DNA of 64,000 nucleotides from Orenia marismortui DSM 5156 (GCF_000379025.1 NZ_KB900623.1:46334-110333), one strand, 5' to 3'; numbered from the stretch's first letter, positions 9,542 to 16,939 are shown. Numbers and translations: made by a program. Notes: a model not told the origin generated them from the sequence alone.

Positions 9542-9645
9542 TCAAGACTAGATCTTCAGGTGAATTAGTTAATGATCTGGTAAGTGATTTAAGAAAAGAT
9601 CATGATATAGATAAGCCATTTCAGTTAATTGATAAGAGAGAATAG
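9520..9645 (+). other. candidate -1 frameshift site and extension frame
   Basis: In the zero frame of the holin-like gene the heptamer A AAA AAG (9520-9526) sits 12 nt before the TAA stop. Slipping back one base leads into an open -1 frame of 39 codons (GAA ATT AGT GGA onward) ending at TAG 9643-9645. That frame has no usual start codon of its own. No strong stimulatory hairpin lies 5-9 nt downstream; a 7-bp stem (ATGATCT/AGATCAT) lies further away. It could be real recoding, a relic of a recent indel, or chance. Confidence 0.35.
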
Positions 9646-9710
9646 CAGGAGTATAAAGAAAAATCTAGAATATAATATGACTATATCCTCCTTTGGGGTT
9701 GATATAGATT

Positions 9711-9737
9711 GCCCTTCCTTAATTGGGAGGGCTTTTG
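9711..9737 (+). terminator. intrinsic terminator ending the phage late operon
   Basis: Stem GCCCTTCC / GGGAGGGC with a 6-nt loop and one wobble pair, followed by TTTTGTTATTTTTTG. The roughly 200 bases between here and the next promoter (9738-9940) are AT-rich and hold no gene I can support. Confidence 0.8.
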
Positions 9738-9940
9738 TTATTTTTTGTACTTAATTAATTGCTAATAGCTTATATACCAGTGTTTATGGCCATATATTAA
9801 TTAAATATCTTAATGTAAGTAGATTCAATTTTTGAATTCTAATTAAAATTAATTAATGATAACTGTTAGATACTTATATTACAATGATTATAAGTTGATT
9901 AACATATATTAAAAAATGATGGAAAAGATGGCAAAACAGC

Positions 9941-9969
9941 TTGACAAAATACACGAATTAGTGTATAAT
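9941..9969 (+). promoter_or_regulatory. consensus sigma-A promoter with embedded palindromic operator
   Basis: TTGACA (9941-9946), exactly 17 nt, then TATAAT (9964-9969): a full consensus promoter. An inverted repeat ATACAC-N6-GTGTAT (9949-9966) fills the spacer and enters the -10 box, so a bound repressor would block polymerase. It reads into the 40-codon peptide gene at 10002. Confidence 0.85.
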
Positions 9970-10001
9970 GTATATAGAACATGAGGGAAGGAGGTGAGTA
10001 G

Positions 10002-10124
10002 ATGGGGTGGTTGAAAGACATTTTGGTGATTGCCGGTTTAGCCTTTACTATCGCTCAAACGATAGATAAAATCCTAGATATCATCAAAAAATTTAAAGAG
10101 CTTACCTCTCAAAATGAGAAGTAA
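10002..10124 (+). CDS. 40-residue hydrophobic peptide, toxin- or holin-like
   Basis: The ATG follows a strong AAGGAGGTGAG about 33 nt downstream of the consensus promoter's -10 box. The 40 residues are a short N-terminal start (MGWLKD), a hydrophobic segment (ILVIAGLAFTIAQTI) and a basic, helical tail (KIIKKFKEL, then NEK). This layout matches small holin-like or Fst/TxpA-type toxins of Firmicutes: a membrane helix with a charged tail from a strong promoter. I found no consensus antisense promoter over the gene, so a type I antitoxin RNA is not shown. It is also plausibly a small phage holin. Confidence 0.5.
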   Translation: MGWLKDILVIAGLAFTIAQTIDKILDIIKKFKELTSQNEK

Positions 10125-10135
10125 GCCACACACTA

Positions 10136-10153
10136 GGGAGGGTTTTCCCTCCC
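10136..10153 (+). repeat. perfect 7-bp GC hairpin after the small peptide gene
   Basis: GGGAGGG, TTTT, CCCTCCC forms a perfect stem 12 nt after the peptide stop. No T-run follows, so it is not a normal intrinsic terminator; it may protect a 3' end or mask the GGGAGGG as a ribosome site. Confidence 0.5.
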
Positions 10154-10179
10154 ACCTAAAACCATTCTATCAAAACATT

Positions 10180-10317
10180 ATGAGAAAATCAATAGCGACC
10201 TCATTGGTATTTCTATTTATTGCTTTTATTTTTGCATTAGATAAAAATTGGTGGGGGACTGGCATATTTGTCTTTAATGCAGCTTCAGTTGCATTGATAG
10301 ATTTTTTTAAAAAGTAA
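10180..10317 (+). CDS. small two-span membrane protein
   Basis: The frame is open from an ATG at 10114, but that start overlaps the previous gene and would translate through a GC hairpin, so I prefer the ATG at 10180 (45 residues). The product has two hydrophobic spans (ATSLVFLFIAFIFAL and GIFVFNAASVALIDFF) joined by DKNWWG. No convincing Shine-Dalgarno is seen for either start. No family recognised. It shares the promoter at 9941 if transcription passes the hairpin. Confidence 0.4.
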   Translation: MRKSIATSLVFLFIAFIFALDKNWWGTGIFVFNAASVALIDFFKK

Positions 10318-10389
10318 TAAAGAATATTAAGCAGTTGCCCGCTCTGCTGCATCAAAAGCGGGGTAAATTAAAAAAAGAGGGGGATATAA

Positions 10390-10572
10390 ATGAATATTAT
10401 TGATGAAGTTTTGACCATATCAGAAGCAGCAGAAAAATATAATAAAAGTACTAGTACTTTAAGACGTAATTTTGATAGAGGTGTAAGCTTTAAACATGGA
10501 GTTGATATAAGAAAGAGTGGCAGTACCTGGTTAGTAACTAAAGCAGCAATGGAAAGAGAATATGGAGAATAA
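10390..10572 (+). CDS. small helix-turn-helix DNA-binding protein
   Basis: A protein of 60 residues with the pattern LTISEAAEKYNKSTSTLRRN, as in excisionase-like or MerR-like winged helices, followed by a short wing (GVDIRKSGSTWLVTKAAME). The Shine-Dalgarno AGAGGGGG precedes the ATG. In a prophage cargo region such a protein could be an excisionase-type factor, or the regulator that binds the palindrome in the promoter at 9941. Both roles are inferred. Confidence 0.6.
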   Translation: MNIIDEVLTISEAAEKYNKSTSTLRRNFDRGVSFKHGVDIRKSGSTWLVTKAAMEREYGE

Positions 10573-10578
10573 AAAAAG

Positions 10579-10608
10579 AACTCACTCTTTACAAAGAAAG
10601 AGTGAGTT
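10579..10608 (-). terminator. 12-bp hairpin, best as minus-strand terminator
   Basis: AACTCACTCTTT and AAAGAGTGAGTT form a 12-bp stem. The seven A bases just left give a U-run on the minus strand; the plus strand lacks a good T-run but may still terminate the HTH gene. Confidence 0.55.
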
Positions 10609-10706
10609 ATGATATCATTATTGTTTATAAATTAAAATTGTAGGTTTAAAATATGCAGACACAATATGTAGTGTAAAAATATAAATAATCCACTACATAT
10701 GGGTAT

Positions 10707-10721
10707 TGATAATCATTATTA
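10707..10721. promoter_or_regulatory. Fur-box-like inverted repeat
   Basis: TGATAAT C ATTATTA fits the 7-1-7 Fur pattern with one mismatch and lies about 120 nt before the Panacea gene. In such AT-rich DNA it could arise by chance. The rest of 10609-10843 is AT-rich with no gene seen. Confidence 0.3.
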
Positions 10722-10843
10722 AAAATGGTAAAATATAATAAAGTAGATAATTATTATTTATAACACTTTTCTTATAATTGTCCTTTTCTTTGGATATTAC
10801 TAGTATATTATTAGTAGTATAAAACTATTAAGGAGGTGTTATA

Positions 10844-11362
10844 ATGGGAGATATAATCCCACTACATCGAGGGGGAGAAAAAATGGCTAAAATAACTTAT
10901 TATGATATTGCGGATTATTTTATATCATTTTCTAATGTAACAAATGATTTAATTACAAATTTAAAATTACAAAAATTAGTTTATTATGCACAAGCTTGGC
11001 ATGTAACGATATTTAAAAATAGATTATTTGAAGGTGATTTTCAAGCATGGGTACATGGTCCTGTACTGCCTTCTTTATATGATGATTATAAAAAATTCAG
11101 ATGGAAACCAATTGAAAGAGATGATTTAGATGAAAAGTCTTTACAACAAATTAGGAATAAAATAGGTGAAGAAAAGACTGAGTTTATGGAAGAATTGATA
11201 GAAGAATATTTTACTCTTAGTGCTTATGAGTTAGAGAGGTTAACTCATGAGGAAGAGCCATGGAGAAAGGCGAGAAAAGGGTTAAGTCCTGATCAACCAT
11301 CTAGTAGAGAAATTCAGATTAGATGGATGAAAGAATATTATGATAAATTTAGGGAAATCTAA
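10844..11362 (+). CDS. Panacea-domain (SocA-like, DUF4065) antitoxin
   Basis: A 172-residue protein with the Panacea/DUF4065 layout: YDIADYFISFS, then TNLKLQKLVYYAQAWH (the hallmark KLQKL.YYaq segment), FEGDFQAWVHGPVLPSLYDD, a helical middle, and WRKARKG near the C terminus. Panacea proteins neutralise many different toxins and are always paired with one. Two starts are possible: ATG 10844 behind AAGGAGGTG (chosen) and ATG 10883 behind GAGGGGGAG. The next gene begins 1 bp after this stop, so the two form one translational unit. The antitoxin role is known for the family and inferred here. Confidence 0.8.
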   Translation: MGDIIPLHRGGEKMAKITYYDIADYFISFSNVTNDLITNLKLQKLVYYAQAWHVTIFKNRLFEGDFQAWVHGPVLPSLYDDYKKFRWKPIERDDLDEKSLQQIRNKIGEEKTEFMEELIEEYFTLSAYELERLTHEEEPWRKARKGLSPDQPSSREIQIRWMKEYYDKFREI

Positions 11363-12127
11363 ATGAGCAAATTAGGTATTAGCAAAACTCCGATTAAATC
11401 TAAAAGCAATCAATATAAACGTTCTAAAGAAGAAGTGCTTGCTAATTTAGAAGAAAATATAGCCTTTTCCTTTAAATATCTTAAATTCAGTAATAAATTT
11501 ACTATAAGCGAATGTGACACACATTATTTTGATCGACTTTTAAGAAGGCTTCAACTTTTAGGGCGGATGAAAATGGAAGATTTTCTTGATAAAAAGAAGT
11601 ATATTCAAATCTTAAGAAATCATAGAACCGATTGGGATAAAGAAGGAGTAACAGAGGACGGGTTTGGCCTATCATTAAGGGATGATATATCGGATGAACC
11701 TTGGCAATTTTCTGCTACAGGTAATAATAAGCACGGAAGAGTTCATGGTTTTATTATAGGTAATGTATTCTATATAGTTTGGTTAGACTATAATCATAAT
11801 TTAGATATTGGGAAAGATGGCAAGTGGAAAGTAGATCTCTCTAAAAGAACACCAAGAGCTAAATTGTTGGAAGAAATATTTACACCTGCCAGGGAAGAGG
11901 TTTATTTTAGCAATCCTGAAGAAATTAATAAAATAATAGATTATTATGTGGAAAAGTGTGATGAATGTGAAGCTTATATAGATATAGGACAATTTTGGTA
12001 TCACTGTGTATTTTGTAACGAAAAAACAGATGAAGATTTATTAAAAGTTAATGGTGTACATATTTGTTATGGTTGTTTAGAAAAAATTAAAAAAATAGAT
12101 GTTAAAGAGTCTGAAGAATCAGCGTAA
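11363..12127 (+). CDS. putative toxin partner of Panacea protein, zinc-binding tail
   Basis: A 254-residue protein whose ATG directly follows the Panacea stop. I do not recognise the family. Residues about 65-170 carry a compact domain with HRTDWDKEG, WQFSATGNNKHGRVHGFI and FYIVWLDYNHNLD; the last motif could form a small beta-sheet as in RNase-like or nucleic-acid-binding toxins. The C-terminal 60 residues have CDECEAY, CVFCNEK and CYGCLEK, that is three CxxC knuckles suggesting zinc binding. Toxin identity rests on pairing with the antitoxin. It is Lys- and Ile-rich and AT-rich, unlike the phage tail genes upstream. Confidence 0.5.
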   Translation: MSKLGISKTPIKSKSNQYKRSKEEVLANLEENIAFSFKYLKFSNKFTISECDTHYFDRLLRRLQLLGRMKMEDFLDKKKYIQILRNHRTDWDKEGVTEDGFGLSLRDDISDEPWQFSATGNNKHGRVHGFIIGNVFYIVWLDYNHNLDIGKDGKWKVDLSKRTPRAKLLEEIFTPAREEVYFSNPEEINKIIDYYVEKCDECEAYIDIGQFWYHCVFCNEKTDEDLLKVNGVHICYGCLEKIKKIDVKESEESA

Positions 12128-12291
12128 TAATTATACATAGTGTCAAATTCAATTTATTTAATATTTTCAGAAACATACATATGTTACATAAAAAATCAAA
12201 TAAATTAAAGGAGTTTAAACTTTAATACATAAATAGAGTAAATACATAATGAATAAAAGCATCTTTACTATAATATTATTGGTGGGATCTT

Positions 12292-13191
12292 ATGGAGGAA
12301 AGTAGTTATGATATAATAAATTTAAATAAAGAAAAAAAATGGCAAAAAACAGGAGAGGCTTTCACTGGTAAAAGTGACTCTTATTGGATACAAAATGTTG
12401 TTAATAGACAGAAAGCTATATTAAAGATTCCTAAAGAACAAGAACGAGAAAATTCAATTGGCTATTCTGGCGAACATTTAGCTGAAAAATTAGCTTCAGA
12501 AATAGGTTTAAAATTAGGTTTGAATATGCCTGAAATAGATTTAGCCATTTATGATAATATAGAATGTTGTATAAGTTATTCTTTTTGTCAAGCGGGCGGT
12601 GTGGAACTTAAGGAAGGTCGAGAGATTTTAATACAAGATATAACAGAAAATGAAAATAGAGATAAATATACTGTAGAAAATATAGTGAGCCATTTACATG
12701 AATATGGATTAGTAGAAGAATTTGTTGAAATGATGCTTTTTGATGCCTTGGTGGGGCAACAAGATAGACATGAAGAAAATTGGGGAATACTCAATTGTCC
12801 AGGTGATCCTGTTAATAGGTATCAATTTGCTCCTATTTATGATAATTCTTCATGTTTAACAAGAGAAGTGCATAGATATAAGCATGGTATTAATATAAAA
12901 CTATATAATTCTGAGCATTTTAAATCTTATTTAAGAAGATCAAAATCATTAATAAGGATAGAATCTAATAATACTCATACTATATCACATTTTGATATGG
13001 TAGAATATTTATATGATAAATATCCCGAATTATGTATTTCTTTTAACGACAAGTTAAAAGGTATAACTAAAAAAGAAATAGAAGATATTATATCTAAGAT
13101 ACCTAGTGGTTTTATTTTAAATAATCATAGGAAAGTTATTTTAAAAGTCTTCTGTGCACGAAAAGAAAAAATTATGAATATAATAGAATAA
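12292..13191 (+). CDS. HipA-like (HipT-like) serine/threonine kinase
   Basis: A 299-residue protein with the HipA C-terminal kinase signature: a nucleotide-binding loop region (TGEAFTGKSDS), a candidate ATP lysine in AILKIP (K45), the catalytic segment QDRHEENWGIL (D158, N163) and the metal-binding IYDNSS (D184). The N-terminal subdomain of full HipA is absent, as in HipT of three-part HipBST systems. HipA kinases phosphorylate translation factors such as aminoacyl-tRNA synthetases; the target here is unknown. It is followed after 40 bp by a protein with a HipS-like N-terminal region, so the missing subdomain is probably supplied in trans. No HipB-type HTH gene adjoins. Confidence 0.75.
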   Translation: MEESSYDIINLNKEKKWQKTGEAFTGKSDSYWIQNVVNRQKAILKIPKEQERENSIGYSGEHLAEKLASEIGLKLGLNMPEIDLAIYDNIECCISYSFCQAGGVELKEGREILIQDITENENRDKYTVENIVSHLHEYGLVEEFVEMMLFDALVGQQDRHEENWGILNCPGDPVNRYQFAPIYDNSSCLTREVHRYKHGINIKLYNSEHFKSYLRRSKSLIRIESNNTHTISHFDMVEYLYDKYPELCISFNDKLKGITKKEIEDIISKIPSGFILNNHRKVILKVFCARKEKIMNIIE

Positions 13192-13231
13192 GTTGGGAAT
13201 GCTAACGTGAAGAAAAGGAGGATTAAATATT

Positions 13232-14104
13232 ATGAGTAAATACGAACATAATGGAGAACTTATTTTAACTTGGAAAAGTCCTTTCTCTAAAGAAAGAATT
13301 CCAATCGGAGAACTATGGGAAGAAAGTGGTTTATTCAAATTCAAATATATCCAGGGTTCTGATTGTGAAGAAGGGAATGTTGAATTAGCAATTAAACACG
13401 GTTTCATTCCTTTTGGTTCTTTAGAAAATTTAACAAGAGAATATAGTTCTGAAGAGATGTTTACATCTTTTTTAAATAGATTGCCTATTGATTGTCGCGA
13501 TAATGATCCGCTAAAAGTTTTGCATGAAACAGGAGGAGAGTTAGCTACTGATTCATTGAAGTTTATGAAAAAGTATAACTTAAAAGTAAAAGAAGTTAGT
13601 TTAAAGATGAGGGTTTCTGGATTTGAATTCATTGTTAAAGAAGAGGTTTTAAATACTTTGACAAGATATACAGAAATTATTTTAGAATTTGATAAAGACA
13701 ATTTATATGATACTAGTTCTATCGAAGTGTTAACAAAAGGATCTAAAAATAAGTTGGGCTATATTCCCGATAAATATAAAGAATATATTATCCCGTTGGT
13801 GGAAAATCAAAATTATAATATCAAAATTAATAATTTAAATAATAAAGATTTATTAATTGAAGTTTCTGGCAATATGATGGGGATTGACTCAAATAAAAAT
13901 TCTAGTTTGAATTATGATTATCAAGATATGAAGGATTATTTATGTGATAATCCTGTGGTTGATGAAAGTAAATTTGAAGGAAGAGAAGAGTCAAATTTTA
14001 GCTATAATAATATAGAACATAATTTTTTGAGGACAAGAACTGATATCAGTAGTGAATTTGTTGATATTCAAAGTGATGTTGATTTTGGATTGGAGGCTGC
14101 TTAA
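13232..14104 (+). CDS. HipS-like plus HIRAN domain protein with long tail
   Basis: A 290-residue protein behind AAAAGGAGG. Residues about 8-110 (LTWKSPFSKERIPIGELWEE; YSSEEMFTSFLNRLP; GGELATDSLKF) match the HipA N-terminal-like module found before HIRAN domains. Residues about 122-210 look like a HIRAN domain (LEFDKDNLYDTSSIEVLT, then KLGYIPDKYKEYI), a fold tied to recognition of damaged or unusual DNA ends. Residues 222-290 are a polar, acidic extension with no domain. Between a HipT-like kinase and a SecB-like chaperone it is the natural candidate for the kinase's inhibitor, and the tail for a chaperone-binding segment. Those roles are inferred. Confidence 0.65.
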   Translation: MSKYEHNGELILTWKSPFSKERIPIGELWEESGLFKFKYIQGSDCEEGNVELAIKHGFIPFGSLENLTREYSSEEMFTSFLNRLPIDCRDNDPLKVLHETGGELATDSLKFMKKYNLKVKEVSLKMRVSGFEFIVKEEVLNTLTRYTEIILEFDKDNLYDTSSIEVLTKGSKNKLGYIPDKYKEYIIPLVENQNYNIKINNLNNKDLLIEVSGNMMGIDSNKNSSLNYDYQDMKDYLCDNPVVDESKFEGREESNFSYNNIEHNFLRTRTDISSEFVDIQSDVDFGLEAA

Positions 14105-14107
14105 AAG

Positions 14108-14518
14108 ATGACAAATAATGCAAAAAGTCAATTTTATTTTGATGATTATAGAATTGAAAATATTAACTTTGAAATGAATAATGATTTTAAAAATGGAGAT
14201 GTAGATGTCGATTTTGATGCTGATTTTAATTTAAATATTTATGAGGAAGAAAATAAAGGTTTATTAAATATAGAGGTTAAATTCTGGGAAAATGCTGCTA
14301 AAGACAGTTATCCCTTTGAACTAAGCATTAGTATTATAGGTGTATTTTCTTCTGACCCTAGCATGGACAAAGAACAATTTGAGACAATGTGCAAATATAA
14401 TGGAGCAGCAATTTTATTTCCTTATATAAGATCTGCTATAACAGATATAACTAAAGTAGCTAATCTACCATCATTAATTTTACCTACTATAAACATAAGA
14501 AGACTTATAGATCAATAA
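14108..14518 (+). CDS. SecB-like chaperone (toxin-antitoxin-chaperone type)
   Basis: A 136-residue protein starting 3 bp after the HIRAN gene. It has the SecB pattern: four-stranded N-terminal half (FELSISIIGVF), then a crossover and helix with AAILFPYIRSAITDIT followed by LPSLILPTINI. The AILFPYIR...LP..N signature is typical of SecB and of solitary SecB-like chaperones. In Gram-positive-type genomes SecB homologues are mostly found in toxin-antitoxin-chaperone loci, where they protect an antitoxin with a chaperone-dependence tail. Tight coupling to the HIRAN/HipS-like gene supports that role. Identification is good; the client is inferred. Confidence 0.7.
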   Translation: MTNNAKSQFYFDDYRIENINFEMNNDFKNGDVDVDFDADFNLNIYEEENKGLLNIEVKFWENAAKDSYPFELSISIIGVFSSDPSMDKEQFETMCKYNGAAILFPYIRSAITDITKVANLPSLILPTINIRRLIDQ

Positions 14519-14554
14519 TATATTTTGTTTTTTTATTAAATTTACTGCTAAGTT

Positions 14555-14582
14555 AAGCCTCCTAAAATAATAGGAGGTTTTT
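14555..14582 (+). terminator. terminator closing the kinase/HIRAN/SecB cassette
   Basis: Stem AAGCCTCCT / AGGAGGTTT with an 8-nt loop, overlapping a run of T. The stretch 14583-14811 that follows is AT-rich with no gene; the sigK open frame begins at 14770. Confidence 0.8.
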
Positions 14583-14811
14583 GTGGTTTGGGAATATTAC
14601 TAATTCTTCAAAGTTGTGTTATGATAGAATTTATTATATCAATATAAATAAAACTAACAACATATTGTCTAGTATTAAGAATAATATTTTTTAAAATTAA
14701 TCAGCACTTTTTGTAATAAAAGATATAATATAATATAGATAGTTTTATTTTTCTTAACTATAGAGATAAAACCATCTATATTGTAATAATAATACTTTAG
14801 TTAATGCTAAA

Positions 14812-15291
14812 GAAGATAATGAAGATCTTATTTCCATTGGTACTATTGGTTTGATTAAAGCAATTGATAGTTTCAACCCTAATAAGAATACCAGATTAGC
14901 CACTTATTCAGCTAGATGTATTGAAAACGAAATTCTGATGCATTTAAGAAAGACTAAGAAGTTGAATAATGAAAAACTAATGCATGAACCAATTGGCTCT
15001 GATAAAGAAGGTAATGAAATAAAATTGATGGATATTTTAGGTACTGCAATAGATGTTGTTAGTGATAAGGTTGAGTCTGCTATAAAAAAAGAAAAATTAT
15101 ATGAGAAATTAAAGGAGTTAGATCCTAGAGAGAGAAAGGTATTAGAATTAAGATATGGATTAAGTGATGGAGAAGAAAAGACACAAAGAGAAATTGCAGA
15201 AAGGTTAGATATATCACGCTCTTATGTCTCTAGAATTGAAAAAAAAGCTGTTAATAAATTGCATAAGAAGTTTAATATAGAAGGCTACTAG
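14812..15291 (+). pseudogene. sigK: 3' portion of sporulation sigma-K gene, 5' part missing (possible skin-type split)
   Basis: The frame is open from 14770. SigK-like sequence begins about 14812 (ED.EDLISIGTIGLIKAI), includes CIENEILMHLR and PIGSDKEGNEIKL, and ends with the region 4 helix-turn-helix (EKTQREIAERLDISRSYVSR). Sigma-K runs the mother-cell programme late in sporulation. PIGSDKEGNEI separates it from sigma-E. The pro-sequence and the region before EDLISIG are absent and there is no usual start (TTG 14851 is the first), so alone it cannot make a working sigma factor. In Bacillus subtilis and Clostridioides difficile sigK is split by the skin prophage and rejoined during sporulation. 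Here the right end of a prophage lies immediately upstream, in the matching orientation. The other half would lie left of this window. Confidence 0.7.
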
Positions 15292-15313
15292 ATTATTTCT
15301 AGTAGCCTTTTAT
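15281..15313 (+). terminator. terminator overlapping the sigK stop
   Basis: Perfect 11-bp stem AAGGCTACTAG / CTAGTAGCCTT with a 7-nt loop and a following T-rich stretch. It separates sigK from the convergent lipoprotein gene. Confidence 0.8.
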
Positions 15314-15318
15314 TACTT

Positions 15319-16458
15319 TTATTTATTAGTAACTATAATTTTTATAGCTCTAGTTTGAGGTGGGAGACTCATGGTCATTATTTTAGAATGATGTGCTTCT
15401 ATTTTCATTCCTACTTTTAAATCTTTAAATTTGATTTTAGTGTTAGTTTTTTCATCTAATAATTTAGTATCTTTATTAATAAATAATTTTATTCCTTCAA
15501 AATTTTTAGCATTATCCAGTTTATTAACCAGCAAAATATAATTGTTTTCATTATGTTCTCCGATTTTTTTGATATATCCTGTAGCTATTGGATTGGATTT
15601 TTGGTCAATAGAATATTTTAAAAGAAAGGTATTATAGCTTACCTCTTTTAAAATCCATTTATTATTATGATAAGACCAAATAGATTCAATTTTAGAGATT
15701 TTATCGGAATTGCTACTTCCGACTATTTGCTGTATTCCTTTTAGTTCATATTTGCCATCATGATCATAATCTACTGTTTCTAATTTGCTAAAAGGGTTAG
15801 CATAAGGTCGAATTAAAATTCTTTTGATTAAGTTGCCTTTTTTATCATAAATTTTTTGTTTAATATAGTTTTCTTTATTTATACTAATATCGAGAATTGA
15901 TTCTTTCTGTAAATCTATAAAGTTTAATTTTGCTTTAAAGTTTGGGATAAATTGACCACTAACCTTTACTCCTTGATTATTATCTGCATCAAAAATCACT
16001 TTAGCTTTTCCATCTTTGAAGCTAGCAATTAGATGATGATAAATACCACCACTCCCACCGCTATTAGCTGAAACCATAACGTCTGCGACTTTATCTCCTG
16101 TAAGTTCTTTAATTGTTAGTTTAGGTTCATAGCCACTAAAATTATCGTATGTTGCTTTAAGATATTTTTGCTTTTTACTTTCTTGTACTATAATTAATAA
16201 ACTATCTCTAAAAGTACTTTTGTTGTCATCCAATTTAGATCCTAACAAGATAACATTATCTTTATTTCCATCACCAGTTACATCAACTGCTTTGGATTCA
16301 ATAATTTCTGTCTGTTCACCTAAATTAAGTTGTGCCAATAATGCTTTTTTATCAATACTTAATTTATCACTTGATTTTTCTCCTTGACTACAAGCTGTTA
16401 GTGCCATAATTATTAAAATTGATAATATGATGGTTAGTATTTTATTATAGTTTTTCAC
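15319..16458 (-). CDS. lipoprotein with calcium-type repeats and DUF3221-like C terminus
   Basis: A 379-residue protein with a lipoprotein signal (hydrophobic stretch ending LTAC), so it is exported and lipid-anchored. Residues about 55-130 and 230-245 carry Asp-rich loops (DVTGDGNKDN, DYDHDGKYEL) like VCBS or calcium-binding repeats. The last 90 residues resemble YobA/DUF3221 proteins (FKDLKVGMKIEAHHS, then PPQTRAIKI). Function unknown; it is convergent with sigK and preceded on its own strand by AGGAGGGATTAGG. No operon partner is seen. Confidence 0.65.
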   Translation of the reverse strand: MKNYNKILTIILSILIIMALTACSQGEKSSDKLSIDKKALLAQLNLGEQTEIIESKAVDVTGDGNKDNVILLGSKLDDNKSTFRDSLLIIVQESKKQKYLKATYDNFSGYEPKLTIKELTGDKVADVMVSANSGGSGGIYHHLIASFKDGKAKVIFDADNNQGVKVSGQFIPNFKAKLNFIDLQKESILDISINKENYIKQKIYDKKGNLIKRILIRPYANPFSKLETVDYDHDGKYELKGIQQIVGSSNSDKISKIESIWSYHNNKWILKEVSYNTFLLKYSIDQKSNPIATGYIKKIGEHNENNYILLVNKLDNAKNFEGIKLFINKDTKLLDEKTNTKIKFKDLKVGMKIEAHHSKIMTMSLPPQTRAIKIIVTNK

Positions 16459-16620
16459 CTAATCCCTCCTGTATTTTTACGTATACACTAATATTATATC
16501 ATGAATTATTTGATCTGATTATTGAAATAATAATAAATATTTTAGATTAGGAAGAAGAAAAATTGATAAGACTTAGATTTTAAAGAGAGATGTTAAAATT
16601 AAGATATAGATTATGAAATA

Positions 16621-16860
16621 ATATAGACAAACAAATTTAGAATGAAATCCAAATATTTCTCTATAGAAAGATAAAGCGACAGTTTTTATTAGCTGCTAGC
16701 TACTGGCTTCTAGCCTTTAGCTTTTAAGGTCTTAGCTAATAGCAGATTTATCACGAAGGGTTTATGATTTTCGAACCCGTAGGAACAGCTAAAAGATAGT
16801 AGCAAAAGTGTCTCTTTATCCCCGTTCAATTTCACTTTAGGATTGGATAATCTATATTGT
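16621..16860. repeat. dispersed palindromic element, family A, with nested hairpin
   Basis: The left end TTTAGAATGAAATCC and right end TTTCACTTTAGGATTGGAT are imperfect inverted repeats. Inside, ATAAAGCGACAG and AAAGTGTCTCTTTAT form a second pair of ends around palindromic words (AGCTGCTAGCTACTGGCTTC). A nested hairpin ACGAAGGGTT...AACCCGTAGG lies at about 16754-16783. The same outer and inner ends recur at many sites in the window. Confidence 0.7.
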
Positions 16861-16939
16861 GTATTAAATATCAAGAATTTTGCACACAATTTATATTACT
16901 TGCATATTATAATATAATAGGATTTCAAGGAGGAGAAGA

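Noticed and set aside
10002-10180. Type I antisense antitoxin RNA opposite the 40-residue peptide gene
   Set aside because: No consensus promoter was found on the minus strand over or just after the gene, so the RNA is not claimed.
13141-13701. Minus-strand frame of 186 codons opposite the HIRAN gene
   Set aside because: Fully overlaps two well-supported plus-strand genes and shows no recognisable motif.
14851-15291. An intact small sigma factor starting at TTG 14851
   Set aside because: Homology to sigma-K continues upstream of this codon and the essential N-terminal region is missing, so it is a gene fragment.
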